From DSXH01 sp020724325 (GTDB lineage Bacteria; Bacteroidota; Ignavibacteria; Ignavibacteriales; Melioribacteraceae): DNA of 64,000 nt. Below the pieces are notes generated by a model. That model did no database searches, had not been told where the DNA came from, and saw only the letters and a program-made list of their open reading frames with translations. The DNA lies in contig JBFLYW010000008.1 of the NCBI GenBank assembly GCA_040756515.1, positions 62,001-126,000 of the forward strand, written 5' to 3'. A program made the translations under genes and the position numbers. How positions within the stretch are numbered: the stretch's first letter is position 1; each line of letters begins with the position of its first letter. Below, piece by piece: positions 1 to 8,997 of this stretch.

Positions 1-2
1 AC

Positions 3-887
3 TATTATGTTCCGGTTGAAGTTACTTATAATCTGTTCGAAGTTGATTTTATTGCTCGTCATAAAGTCTTTTCTGAAGGGAATAAAATTGAATTGCGTTT
101 TATCTATAGTCAGTATGTTTCTAACCTCGGCAGTTTTATTATTCCCGAAACTAATAACTTTCTTTATCCGGCTACTCAAGATAAATATTTTATCGGCAGA
201 AATTTTCAGCTTAAGTTTATCCATGAAGACCTTATCCCGAATATTGACACAGATATTAATCCGATTGGCAGAAAGGTTGAGTTCCAGTATAATTACGAGT
301 TCAACCGTTATAATAACGAAAGCAATTTTGAATCTGAAGATGGAATTTTAATACCTCTTTACAACGATTTCAATTTCCATAAGCTGGAATTGAACTGGAA
401 AGAATATTTTGATCTTGGAAGTAAACAAACTCTTTCACTTCAATTCCGTGCCGGCTCTGTTCTTGGACCAGAAGTGCCCGACTTCTTCGATTTTTACCTC
501 GGTGGTTTAATCGGTATGAAAAGTTACCCTTTCTATTCTGTAAGTGGTAATGAAGTCGGGTGGCTAAATCTAACCTACAGATTTCCGCTTTTAACAAATA
601 TTGATGCAAGGTTAGGTCATCTTTATATCGATAAAATTTATCTTGCATTTTATGGCGATTTTGGGAATGCCTGGACAGGAAAAATACCTTCTTTAACTAA
701 TTTTAAAAAAGGCGCCGGTACCGAAATAAGAATTAAAATGAACTCATTCTATCTTTTCCCAACAAGTATATTCTTTAATGCTTCCTACTCTTTCGATAGA
801 TTTACTCGTATTATAAGAGGCGAAAGAGTTACTTATGGAAAGGAATTTCAATTTTACGGCGGAATATTATTTGACTTCAGTCTATAA
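3..887 (+). CDS. Outer-membrane beta-barrel protein, C-terminal part (BamA/D15-like surface antigen fold)
   Basis: The frame is open from the window edge, so the start lies upstream and only about 294 C-terminal residues are seen. The stretch GGLIGMKSYPFYSVSGNE followed by LNLTYRFPLL and a Y-G-D-F-G-N-A-W segment matches the pattern of the last strands of D15/Omp85-type barrels (glycine-rich turn, YRFPL strand, F-D-x-G-N-A-W strand). The protein ends in alternating hydrophobic residues, LFDFSL, like a barrel C-terminal signal. In Ignavibacteria such barrels often follow a TolB-like propeller, but that part is outside the window, so an exact name is not possible. It is followed 18 bp later by an exported DUF5683-like protein, so both may belong to one envelope operon. 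Confidence 0.7.
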   Translation, partial: YYVPVEVTYNLFEVDFIARHKVFSEGNKIELRFIYSQYVSNLGSFIIPETNNFLYPATQDKYFIGRNFQLKFIHEDLIPNIDTDINPIGRKVEFQYNYEFNRYNNESNFESEDGILIPLYNDFNFHKLELNWKEYFDLGSKQTLSLQFRAGSVLGPEVPDFFDFYLGGLIGMKSYPFYSVSGNEVGWLNLTYRFPLLTNIDARLGHLYIDKIYLAFYGDFGNAWTGKIPSLTNFKKGAGTEIRIKMNSFYLFPTSIFFNASYSFDRFTRIIRGERVTYGKEFQFYGGILFDFSL

Positions 888-905
888 CCGGATGGATAAA
901 TTCAA

Positions 906-1769
906 ATGAAAAAATTATTTGTAATGATAATACTTTTTACATCTTTATTATATTCGCAGGAAAATCAAGATAAAATTTTAACAGGTAATTTATTTTTTGA
1001 TACGAGAATAACATATTTAGAAACGGCATCAAATGTAAGGTCAGAATATCAAACGATAGAATCGCAGAAAAAATCGCCGCTCCTTTCCGGCTTATTATCA
1101 TTAGCAGTTCCCGGCGCCGGACAGTTCTATTCTAAACGTTACCTGAAATCAATAATCTTTATAGTTGCAGAGGTTGCCGCCATTACTGTAGGATTGATTT
1201 ACGATAAGAAAGGAGATGAGCAGACAATTTCGTTTCAGAATTTTGCATTATCGCACTGGGACGTAAAGAGATATGCAAAGTGGACTATTAAAAATGCTAA
1301 TTCCATTAATCCGCTTGTAAAGGTTTCTGAATACAATGTTTTTGATATAAATGGTAATGTAGTCTGGTCTGAATTGAACCGGTTGGAAAATGCAATTGGC
1401 AAGTATTATTCCCACAGGTTGGCTCCTTTTAAGGATCAGCAATATTTCGAAATGATTGGCAAGTATCCGCAGTTCAATGTAGGTTGGGATGATTTTGGCG
1501 ACGAGAACACACCGTTTTCATATGGCGATCCACTAACACAAAAATTTCTATATTATTCTAAAGAACGCGGCAAAGCAAATGATTTTTATAATATTGCTTC
1601 TACAGCTGTTATTGTAATTTTTACCAATCATATCCTTAGCGCTGTTGATGCCGCATGGTCGGCTGCAAGTTATAACAAAGCGCTAAATATCTCTTCAGAA
1701 ATTAAAAAAGTCGATTTTGGATTCAGTACTTTTTACTATCCTCAATTAAATTTGCAATATAGTTTTTAA
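906..1769 (+). CDS. Exported DUF5683-like membrane protein
   Basis: A 287-residue protein with a Sec signal peptide (MKKLFVMIILFTSLLYSQ). At about residues 58-85 it has the segment SPLLSGLLSLAVPGAGQFYS followed by K-R-Y-L-K-S and a hydrophobic helix, the hallmark of the DUF5683 family found in Bacteroidota. That family has no settled function. A second hydrophobic stretch near residues 225-245 (ASTAVIVIFTNHILSAVDAA) could be another membrane helix, and the C-terminus (FYYPQLNLQYSF) looks like an outer-membrane strand. It lies just downstream of a barrel protein and 25 bp upstream of der. The family assignment is fairly safe; the role is unknown. Confidence 0.65.
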   Translation: MKKLFVMIILFTSLLYSQENQDKILTGNLFFDTRITYLETASNVRSEYQTIESQKKSPLLSGLLSLAVPGAGQFYSKRYLKSIIFIVAEVAAITVGLIYDKKGDEQTISFQNFALSHWDVKRYAKWTIKNANSINPLVKVSEYNVFDINGNVVWSELNRLENAIGKYYSHRLAPFKDQQYFEMIGKYPQFNVGWDDFGDENTPFSYGDPLTQKFLYYSKERGKANDFYNIASTAVIVIFTNHILSAVDAAWSAASYNKALNISSEIKKVDFGFSTFYYPQLNLQYSF

Positions 1770-1794
1770 CATTTTTTTTCTATAGGATGTTTGT

Positions 1795-3108
1795 GTGAGA
1801 GAACCGATTGTAGTTATTGTAGGAAGCCCAAATGTTGGCAAGTCCACTCTCTTTAACCGTCTAACAAAAAGCAGCACATCAATTGTTGATGATATAAGCG
1901 GTGTTACGAGGGATAGAATTTATGGCAGCGTTGAATGGAACGGCAAGCAATTCAGATTGATTGATACCGGCGGGTACGTCCCAAATTCCGAAAACCTTTT
2001 TGAAAGTGCAATACGCGAGCAGGTTGAAATTGCCCTTGATGAAGCTGATGCCGTTTTATTTGTTGTTGACGGCAGAATCGGCTTAAAACCATTTGATAAA
2101 GAAATAGCCGGCATAATACGAAGGTCCTCAAAACCATATTATCTTCTTGTTAATAAATCCGATACCTCTAAATTAAGTGTTTATAAAAACGAGTTTTATG
2201 AACTTGGATTTGAACACATCTATGATATCTCAGCGTTGAATGGAAGAAACCTTGGCGATTTTTTGGATGATCTTCAGGATCATCTCCCTTTCCCGAATGA
2301 AAAAGATATTCCTGATACCCGTCTGCGCCTCTCAATTATAGGCAGACCTAATGTTGGCAAATCATCCTTAACTAATTCTTTACTTGGTTACGATAGAAGT
2401 ATTGTAACAAATATTCCCGGAACAACAAGAGATAGTATCGACTCTGTTCTAAAATACTACGGCGAAGAAATTATTCTTGTAGATACTGCGGGATTAAGAA
2501 AAAGAACTAAGATAAAAGGGAATATAGAATTCTTTGCAAATGTAAGGACATACCGCGCATTATGGGATAGTGATGTTGCTATTCTGCTTATTGATGCTGA
2601 AGCAGGAATTGAAAATCAGGATCAGAAAATTATTCAAGAAGCGGTTCGAAGAAGAAAAGGACTTATTATTGCTATCAATAAATGGGATTTGATTGAAAAG
2701 GAAACCAATACCGCACGTAATTTTGAAGCTGCCGTTAAAGAAAAAATAGGTATGACGGACTATATCCCGATAATTACGATCTCGGCACTTACAAAACAGA
2801 GAATTTTTAAACTGATTGACCTTGCTAAAAAGATTAATGAGGAAAGAAAGAAAAAAATTCCTACCAATCAGTTGAATGAAGTACTGCAGCCATTAATTGC
2901 TGCAACGCCTCCTCCGGCAACACCAACTGGAAAGGAGGTAAAAATAAAATATATTACACAAGTCGGTGAGCATTATCCAATATTTTTATTTTTTGCAAAT
3001 GAACATAAATTTATTCCGGAACATTATCGCCGGTTTTTGGAAAGATTAATCCGCGAGAATTTTGGTTTTGAAGGTGTTCCGATTACAGTTTCATTCAAGG
3101 AGAAATAG
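1795..3108 (+). CDS. der: Ribosome biogenesis GTPase Der (EngA)
   Basis: Tandem-GTPase protein needed for late 50S subunit assembly. The first G domain has the P-loop GSPNVGKS (residues 10-17), DTGGY and NKSD; the second has GRPNVGKS (about 183-190), DTAGLRKR and NKWD. The remaining 90 residues form the KH-like domain ending EGVPITVSFKEK. The length of 437 residues is normal for the family. The start is GTG; no ATG in frame lies close by and the protein begins directly with the beta strand leading to the P-loop, as is usual. It sits between an envelope gene and a flavoprotein gene, with no clear sign of a shared operon beyond the short gaps. Confidence 0.97.
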   Translation: MREPIVVIVGSPNVGKSTLFNRLTKSSTSIVDDISGVTRDRIYGSVEWNGKQFRLIDTGGYVPNSENLFESAIREQVEIALDEADAVLFVVDGRIGLKPFDKEIAGIIRRSSKPYYLLVNKSDTSKLSVYKNEFYELGFEHIYDISALNGRNLGDFLDDLQDHLPFPNEKDIPDTRLRLSIIGRPNVGKSSLTNSLLGYDRSIVTNIPGTTRDSIDSVLKYYGEEIILVDTAGLRKRTKIKGNIEFFANVRTYRALWDSDVAILLIDAEAGIENQDQKIIQEAVRRRKGLIIAINKWDLIEKETNTARNFEAAVKEKIGMTDYIPIITISALTKQRIFKLIDLAKKINEERKKKIPTNQLNEVLQPLIAATPPPATPTGKEVKIKYITQVGEHYPIFLFFANEHKFIPEHYRRFLERLIRENFGFEGVPITVSFKEK

Positions 3109-3204
3109 ATTTATTTCTAAAAACATTCCTTGTTCAATTTTCAATCCATATCCATTCAATCTGGAAATAGTTATATTTCCAATCAAATAATAAACATTCA
3201 TAAA

Positions 3205-4566
3205 ATGTTAGCACCCAAAAACATAATTGTAGTAGGCGGAAACGGAGCCGGAGCGGCAGCGGCGGCTAAAGCAAAACGCATTGCTCCAAATTCCAATATT
3301 GTAATGTTCGAAGCCGGCGGGTTTATTTCTACCGGAACCTGCGAACTGCCTTATGTTTTATCCGGCGAAATAAAAGATTATAAAAATATTATCTTTTTCG
3401 ATTCAGAATCGTTTGAAAAGGAAAAAGGTGTTAAAGTTCTTACCAATCATCTTGTTGAAAAAATAGATCGGTCTAATAAAAAAATTACTGTCAGAAATTT
3501 AATTTCTAACCAGACATTCCACCAATATTACGACCGATTAATTCTTGCTACCGGTTCCAACGCAAAGAAGCTGCCGAATATAAACGGAGCTCCGCTAAAT
3601 CTGTTCACATTAAAAACCGTAAAAGATTTATTGCTTATTAAAAATTATCTAAGTAAAAATCCTGTTCGAAAAGTATTGATTATAGGTGCTGGGTATATCG
3701 GATTAGAATCTTCCGAAGCGTTTACGACTTTAGGTTATGATGTTACAGTGCTGGATAAAGAAAATTTACCAATGCCGGGAGTTGATGATGAACTACGTTA
3801 TCTTATTTCTGATTTGATAAGTAGAAACAAAATTGAATTTTGTGGCAGCGTAAAGGATATTAAATTTGGTTACAAAGATGAAAAAATAATTACTGCTACG
3901 TTCAACGGCTACACAAAAGAATTCGATCTGGTTTTACTTGCATTAGGATTTGAACCTAATAATTCTCTTGCGGTCTCATCAAAATTAACGATTGGAAAGT
4001 ATGGCGGATTAAGAGTTGATCAAAAATTAAAAACATCTGACTCCAATATTTATGCTGCCGGTGATAATATAGAAGTAATTAATAAAATTACTGGTCGGAA
4101 TGACTATATCCCTTTGGCAACATATGCGCAGCAGATGGGTCATATAGCCGGCGGGAACGCAGCCGGAGGTAATTCTGCTGCACGTCCTGTTGTAAAGAAT
4201 GCAGTAGTAAAAATTTTTGATAAATATTTAGTATCAGTTGGCTTATCTTCAGCCGAAGCATCTGAACATAAATTTAATTTTATTTCAGTAAAAGGGATTG
4301 CTCCAAATCTAGTTAAGGTAATGCCGGGTTCCGATAATGTTTTTGGAAAGCTGCTCGTCGAAAAATCGTCTCGTAAAATTATCGGCGGATTTTTTTTAGG
4401 AGGCAAAGAAGTTTCAGGGTATGGAGATCTTATTGCAGCTTTCATAAGCAATAAAATAAAAGCTGGCGAACTTGAAAAAATAAATTATAATTACTCGCCT
4501 CCTATTTCACCATTTATCAATATTCTTTCAATTCTGGGTAGAAAACTCGAAAAGGAATTTTCATGA
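3205..4566 (+). CDS. FAD-dependent pyridine nucleotide-disulfide oxidoreductase, CoA-disulfide reductase/NADH oxidase-like
   Basis: A class III flavoprotein of 453 residues. The N-terminal FAD motif is GGNGAGAAAA (11-20). The single redox cysteine lies in TGTCELPY (Cys46), matching the active-site position of CoA disulfide reductases, NADH oxidases and NADH peroxidases. A second Rossmann motif, IIGAGYIGLESSEAF (about 157-171), binds NAD(P)H, and AAGDNIE is the third FAD contact. The C-terminal dimerisation domain is present. An upstream TTG could extend the protein by 25 residues, but that stretch does not resemble the family, so the ATG at 3205 is preferred. The stop overlaps the upp start (ATGA), implying co-transcription. 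Whether it reduces CoA disulfide, oxygen or polysulfide cannot be told from sequence alone. Confidence 0.85.
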   Translation: MLAPKNIIVVGGNGAGAAAAAKAKRIAPNSNIVMFEAGGFISTGTCELPYVLSGEIKDYKNIIFFDSESFEKEKGVKVLTNHLVEKIDRSNKKITVRNLISNQTFHQYYDRLILATGSNAKKLPNINGAPLNLFTLKTVKDLLLIKNYLSKNPVRKVLIIGAGYIGLESSEAFTTLGYDVTVLDKENLPMPGVDDELRYLISDLISRNKIEFCGSVKDIKFGYKDEKIITATFNGYTKEFDLVLLALGFEPNNSLAVSSKLTIGKYGGLRVDQKLKTSDSNIYAAGDNIEVINKITGRNDYIPLATYAQQMGHIAGGNAAGGNSAARPVVKNAVVKIFDKYLVSVGLSSAEASEHKFNFISVKGIAPNLVKVMPGSDNVFGKLLVEKSSRKIIGGFFLGGKEVSGYGDLIAAFISNKIKAGELEKINYNYSPPISPFINILSILGRKLEKEFS

Positions 4567-5189
4567 AAAATCTTACAGTCGTTAATAATCCTCTGGTAAT
4601 GCGAGATGTAACAATATTAAGAGATAAGAGAACCGAGCCGCATGAATTCCGCGCTGCTCTTAATCGTGTGTCGTATGCAATTGCTATAGAAATTGGCAAA
4701 GGAATAGAATTAACCGGGTATGAAGTTGAAACGCCTATTGAACTAACAAATGGATATCGGTTGAAAAAACAGATAGTTTTAGTTCCGGTTCTTAGAGCCG
4801 GATTAAGTATGGTAAGCTCTTTTTTAGACATGATTCCCGATGCAAAAGTAGGACACATAGGTTTGCAAAGGGACGAAAAAACTTTAGAACCGATTGATTA
4901 TTATTATAAGACTCCCAAAAACCTGGATGATTCCCTTACAATTCTATTAGACCCGATGCTTGCTACCGGCGGAAGTGCTGTGGCTTCTTTCAAATATCTT
5001 AAAGAAAGGGGAGCTAAGAATTGTGTTTTAGCTTGTCTTATTGCTGCTCCCATAGGAGTTAATAAAATGTTTGATGAACATCCTGAAGTGCCCGTTTATA
5101 CGGCGGCTTTGGACCGACAGTTGAATGAACGTGGATTTATTATGCCTGGATTAGGAGATGCCGGCGATAGAACTTTTGGAACTTTCTAA
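4563..5189 (+). CDS. upp: Uracil phosphoribosyltransferase
   Basis: Salvage enzyme making UMP from uracil and PRPP. The 208 residues equal the usual family length. The PRPP-binding loop LDPMLATGGSA (about residues 128-138) and the C-terminal uracil-binding segment FIMPGLGDAGDR are both intact. LVPVLRAGLSM is the conserved segment before the flexible hood. The ATG overlaps the stop codon of the upstream flavoprotein gene by four bases, so the two are probably translationally coupled. The rel gene follows after 49 bp. Confidence 0.97.
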   Translation: MKNLTVVNNPLVMRDVTILRDKRTEPHEFRAALNRVSYAIAIEIGKGIELTGYEVETPIELTNGYRLKKQIVLVPVLRAGLSMVSSFLDMIPDAKVGHIGLQRDEKTLEPIDYYYKTPKNLDDSLTILLDPMLATGGSAVASFKYLKERGAKNCVLACLIAAPIGVNKMFDEHPEVPVYTAALDRQLNERGFIMPGLGDAGDRTFGTF

Positions 5190-5238
5190 TCTTTTTTTTG
5201 ATAAAAAACATAAATTGAATTAGTTAAGTAGAAATAAG

Positions 5239-7413
5239 ATGGAAGCTGCAATAAGTATAAAGCATAAAAGAATGCTTGAAGATCTGTTAAATTCATGCAG
5301 ACAGAATCTTCCATCTGTAAATGAAAAGCTGATCGAAAAAGCTTTCCAGTTGAGTTATGAATCGCATAAAAATGATTTCAGAGCTTCCGGCGAACCATAT
5401 TTTAATCACCCCTATGAAGTTGCTATGATTGTTGCCAGAGAAATTCCGCTAGATGATATTTCCGTAATAAGTGCGCTTTTGCATGACGTAGTTGAAGACA
5501 GCAGAATTAATCTAGAATTTATTTCAAATGAATTCAATAAAGAAGTAGCAGAGATTGTAGACGGAGTTACTAAAATTGGCGGTGTATTCAAAGGGCAGGA
5601 AATCACCCAAGCTGAAAATTACCGCAAATTACTTCTTTCAATGGTTAAAGACGTTAGGGTTATACTAGTAAAATTTGCAGACCGGTTACATAACATGCGC
5701 ACATTAGAATTTGTTCATCCGCAAAAGCAGAGAAGAATTGCAAAAGAGACATTAGAAATCTATGCCCCGTTTGCTCATCGGTTTGGATTGGGAGCTGTAA
5801 AGTGGGAGCTTGAAGACCTGGCGTTTAAGTATCTTAACAAAGAAGCTTATGAGGATATTGCTAAAAATATTAAAGACACAAGAAAAGAACGCGAGTCTTT
5901 CATTCATAAATTCACTAAACCGATTGTTGAAAAACTGAAAGAACATAAAATTAATTATGAACTTGGCGGACGACCAAAGCACCTTTACAGCGTTTACAGA
6001 AAGATGATAATGCAGAACCGTCCTTTCGAAGATATTTATGATCTGCTTGCAGTTAGAATTATTCTTGAAGGAAATGATCCAAACGAGTGTTACTACGTTC
6101 TGGGAATAATCAATCAGCTTTATAAACCGATTCCGGACCGGTTCAAAGATTTTATTTCGATTCCAAAGAAAAATAATTATCAATCAATACACACAACTGT
6201 TATTGGACCTGAAGGGAAATTAATAGAAGTTCAGATAAGAACACGTAAGATGCATGAGATTGCCGAGCGGGGAGTAGCAGCTCACTGGAAATACAAAGAA
6301 AATTTGGTCTCTTCAGATCAAGACCTGGAAGAATGGGTAAGCTGGGTCCGTGATATCTTTGAGAATGCTACAAAAGATGAAGCAACAAAAGAAATCCTTG
6401 CCAGCTTTAAACTGAATCTTTACCAGGATGAAATTTATGTCTTTACTCCTAAAGGCGACCTAAAACGCTTGCCAATCAATTCTACTCCGGTCGATTTTGC
6501 TTACGAGATTCACAGTAATGTTGGTGACCATTGCATAGGAGCAAAAGTAAACGGAAGAATTGTTCCTTTGGATACTAAAATTCATAGCGGCGATCAGATT
6601 GAAATAATCACTTCAAAAAATCAAAAACCGAATAAAAGCTGGCTCCAATTTGTTCAAACGCATAAAGCTAAGAGCAATATCAGGAAGCACTTAAATAGAG
6701 AAGAGGAAGTTATTATTGAAGCCGGTGAAGAGATATGGGAAAAGAAAATTAAAAAACTTAAACTCTCCTTTGCCTCCGATGAACTTGCTAAACTTGCAAG
6801 GAAATTAAAATTCGATAATACACGTCAGTTTTATAAAGCTATTGCTCTCGATAAGTTGAACCTCGATGAGATTCTAAATCCTACAGTTGAGTTGGAAGAG
6901 AAGCCCGATAAAGAACTTTTGTTCGACAAATTTATTGATATTGCGCGCCATACAGCGGGCGGTATTGTTGTTGAGGGTGATCAAAAAGGATTGGCTGTTA
7001 GTTATGCTAAATGTTGTAACCCATTACCCGGTGATCCAGTTATTGGCTACGTTACTATTGGCGAAGGAATTAAAATTCATCGCAAAGACTGTAACAACTT
7101 AATTACTATGCTTAAGAAAGGTGACAGCCGCATTGTTCCGGTTACCTGGCCAAAATCTAATGGAGCATTCTTTGTCGCCGGTATTATTATTAAAGGCGAA
7201 GATATGCCCGGATTACTGAAAGATATTTCGAACAGCATTACTACATATCAAAACACAAATATTAAATCTGTTAATATCTCAACCGGGGATTCACTTTTTA
7301 AAGGTACAGTTACTGTTTATGTAAAAGACTTAGAACATTTGAATAAGATAATTGACAGACTGAAGAAAGTTAAAGGTATATACACAGTAGAACGGTTCGA
7401 CGCTGACCATTAA
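5239..7413 (+). CDS. Bifunctional (p)ppGpp synthetase/hydrolase, Rel/SpoT family
   Basis: Long RelA-SpoT homologue of 724 residues. The hydrolase domain keeps the metal-binding HD signature in ALLHDVVEDS (His-Asp about residues 81-82) and a second pair in FADRLHNMRT. The synthetase domain has PDRFKDFISIPK (about 298); the basic RFKD form is typical of bifunctional enzymes rather than of synthesis-only RelA. A TGS domain begins near IYVFTPKGDLKRLP (about 395), followed by a helical region, a zinc-finger-like segment with KCCNP, and a C-terminal ACT domain (about 650-724). Both activities therefore look intact, so this may be the sole stringent-response enzyme of the organism. The ruvX gene follows 12 bp downstream. 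Confidence 0.95.
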   Translation: MEAAISIKHKRMLEDLLNSCRQNLPSVNEKLIEKAFQLSYESHKNDFRASGEPYFNHPYEVAMIVAREIPLDDISVISALLHDVVEDSRINLEFISNEFNKEVAEIVDGVTKIGGVFKGQEITQAENYRKLLLSMVKDVRVILVKFADRLHNMRTLEFVHPQKQRRIAKETLEIYAPFAHRFGLGAVKWELEDLAFKYLNKEAYEDIAKNIKDTRKERESFIHKFTKPIVEKLKEHKINYELGGRPKHLYSVYRKMIMQNRPFEDIYDLLAVRIILEGNDPNECYYVLGIINQLYKPIPDRFKDFISIPKKNNYQSIHTTVIGPEGKLIEVQIRTRKMHEIAERGVAAHWKYKENLVSSDQDLEEWVSWVRDIFENATKDEATKEILASFKLNLYQDEIYVFTPKGDLKRLPINSTPVDFAYEIHSNVGDHCIGAKVNGRIVPLDTKIHSGDQIEIITSKNQKPNKSWLQFVQTHKAKSNIRKHLNREEEVIIEAGEEIWEKKIKKLKLSFASDELAKLARKLKFDNTRQFYKAIALDKLNLDEILNPTVELEEKPDKELLFDKFIDIARHTAGGIVVEGDQKGLAVSYAKCCNPLPGDPVIGYVTIGEGIKIHRKDCNNLITMLKKGDSRIVPVTWPKSNGAFFVAGIIIKGEDMPGLLKDISNSITTYQNTNIKSVNISTGDSLFKGTVTVYVKDLEHLNKIIDRLKKVKGIYTVERFDADH

Positions 7414-7425
7414 AACGGATGAAAA

Positions 7426-7851
7426 TTGGAAGAAGCAAGAATTTTAGCAATCGATTACGGCGAAAAAAGAATTGGAATTGCAATAACTGATCCTCTAAAT
7501 ATCTTTGCTTATCCATTAACAACATTCATTAATAATTCTGATTTCATACAAAAACTTAAATCTGTTCTCGAACAGTACAAAGTGGCAAAGATATTAATCG
7601 GAAATCCCGTTAAAGAGAACGGCAGTGAATCAAGAATCTTTAATATGATCATTAATTTGAAGAATGAAATAGAAGCAGTATTTAATATAACTGTTGAAAT
7701 TATTGATGAAAGATATTCATCGGAAATAGCCAGGCAGAGAATTATTGAATCTGTAAAATCGAAAAAGAAGCGGAGGAATAAATCTTTGGTAGATAAAAAT
7801 GCTGCGGCAGTAATTTTAGAGGATTATCTTAGACTAAGCAAAAGAATCTAA
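7426..7851 (+). CDS. ruvX: RuvX/YqgF-family Holliday junction resolvase-like nuclease
   Basis: A 141-residue RNase H-fold protein. The N-terminal AIDYGEKRIGIAITDP carries the first catalytic Asp and the family glycine motif, and IDERYSSEIAR holds the conserved Glu and Arg. The C-terminal KNAAAVILEDYL supplies the last Asp/Glu-rich helix. Family members act in 16S rRNA 5-prime end processing and possibly in junction resolution. The start is a TTG preceded by GGATG at a short distance; an ATG seven bases upstream is out of frame. It follows rel by 12 bp and is separated from the shell genes by 76 bp that hold a separate promoter. Confidence 0.9.
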   Translation: MEEARILAIDYGEKRIGIAITDPLNIFAYPLTTFINNSDFIQKLKSVLEQYKVAKILIGNPVKENGSESRIFNMIINLKNEIEAVFNITVEIIDERYSSEIARQRIIESVKSKKKRRNKSLVDKNAAAVILEDYLRLSKRI

Positions 7852-7864
7852 TTGAATAATGAAA

Positions 7865-7893
7865 TTGACATTTTTATCTAGATAAATTATTTT
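7865..7893 (+). promoter_or_regulatory. Candidate promoter of the microcompartment shell genes with a palindromic operator
   Basis: A TTGACA hexamer at 7865-7870 is followed after 17 bp by TATTTT at 7888-7893. The spacer contains the perfect 14-bp palindrome TTTATCTAGATAAA at 7873-7886. A GGGAG ribosome-binding site lies at 7916-7920, seven bases before the ATG at 7928. The arrangement fits a promoter with an operator placed between its two boxes. The promoter assignment is an inference; the palindrome is read directly. Confidence 0.5.
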
Positions 7894-7927
7894 GAAATAG
7901 GAAATAATTAAAATTGGGAGCACATAT

Positions 7928-8209
7928 ATGACACTTGACGCACTTGGAATGATTGAAACCAAAGGATTAGTTGGTGCAGTTGAAGCCGCTGATGCAATGG
8001 TAAAAGCAGCAAAAGTTGAATTAATTGGTAAAGAAACAATTGGCGGCGGTTATGTTACTGTAATGGTAAGAGGTGATGTAGGCGCTGTAAAAGCTGCTAC
8101 CGATGCCGGGGCTGCAGCAGCTCAGAGAGTTGGTGAACTGGTTTCTGTACATGTAATTCCTCGTCCTCATTCCGATGTTGAAATGATTCTTCCAAAACGT
8201 GCAAAGTAA
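7928..8209 (+). CDS. Bacterial microcompartment shell protein, hexameric BMC-H (PduA/EutM/CcmK family)
   Basis: A 93-residue single-BMC-domain protein. MIETKGLVGAVEAADAM, the run GDVGAVKAATDAGAAAAQ and the final VHVIPRPH are the canonical motifs of BMC-H shell subunits, which form the flat hexagonal facets of microcompartments. The length is typical. The pore-lining region lies in the GDVG loop nearby, but the cargo cannot be read from it. It has its own promoter and a clear ribosome-binding site and is followed 9 bp later by a second shell gene. No pentamer (BMC-P) or trimer (BMC-T) gene lies in the window, so the rest of the shell must be encoded elsewhere. Confidence 0.96.
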   Translation: MTLDALGMIETKGLVGAVEAADAMVKAAKVELIGKETIGGGYVTVMVRGDVGAVKAATDAGAAAAQRVGELVSVHVIPRPHSDVEMILPKRAK

Positions 8210-8218
8210 AAGTGACAC

Positions 8219-8968
8219 ATGCAATTAGCATTAGGGCTTATTGAAACCAAGGGATTAATTGGTGCCATTGAAGCCGCCGATGCAATGGTTAAAGCTGCTA
8301 ACGTTAAATTAGTTAGCAAAGAAAAAATTACGGCGGCATTGGTTACTGTCAAAATTGTTGGCGAAGTTGCTGCTGTTAAGTCTGCCGTTGACGCCGGCGC
8401 TGCAGCTGCTCAAAGAGTTAGCCAGCTTATTTCTGCTCATGTTATTCCTCGTCCGGATGACCAGCTCGAAGAAATAATTTACACTCCTGAATCTAAACCT
8501 GTCCAAGAAAAAAATGTAAGTAAAGTAGTTGAACTAAAAAAAGAATCCGATCAATCTTTCCAAACTGTTCAAGAAAAGAAGGAAGAAAGTAAACTACGGA
8601 AAACGCCGGATGACTCAAGTGCTGCCGATTCTGATACCTCAGCTAAGTTTGATGAAAATATAAAATCAAAAAAGAAAGAAAAATTAGAATCCACCGGACA
8701 AGAAAGTATAACTGTTGAAGCCAGATTGGCAGCTTTAAGAAAAGAAGCAATAGAGGAAATAACTGAAAGTGATAAACCTACAAATTCATTTGAAGACTCT
8801 CTGCCAACTTTTTTTGGTTCTGTCCCATCCAAGGAAGAATTATCTACTCTAAATGTTCATAAGCTGCGTCATCTGGCAAGAAGCTTTGAAGATTTTCCGA
8901 TTAAAGGGCGCGAAATTTCGCGTGCTAACCGAGATGAATTAATAAACCATTTTGACAAAATTAGATAA
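8219..8968 (+). CDS. BMC-H shell protein with charged linker and C-terminal SAP/Rho-N-like domain (PduK-like layout)
   Basis: A 249-residue protein. Residues 1 to about 82 form a complete BMC domain closely similar to the upstream gene product (LGLIETKGLIGAIEAADAMV, ending SAHVIPRPDD). Residues about 85-190 are a low-complexity Lys/Glu/Ser-rich linker. The last 50 residues contain LNVHKLRHLARSFEDFPIKG, then REISRANRDELINHF, a small helical SAP/Rho-N-like module also seen on other extended shell proteins. The tail could face the lumen or cytosol and tether cargo, cell structures or nucleic acid; that role is an inference. The gene is 9 bp after the first shell gene and lacks its own promoter, so both should be made from one transcript. 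Confidence 0.88.
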   Translation: MQLALGLIETKGLIGAIEAADAMVKAANVKLVSKEKITAALVTVKIVGEVAAVKSAVDAGAAAAQRVSQLISAHVIPRPDDQLEEIIYTPESKPVQEKNVSKVVELKKESDQSFQTVQEKKEESKLRKTPDDSSAADSDTSAKFDENIKSKKKEKLESTGQESITVEARLAALRKEAIEEITESDKPTNSFEDSLPTFFGSVPSKEELSTLNVHKLRHLARSFEDFPIKGREISRANRDELINHFDKIR

Positions 8969-8997
8969 GCGTTTATAATAGCAGCAAGATTTTATTA

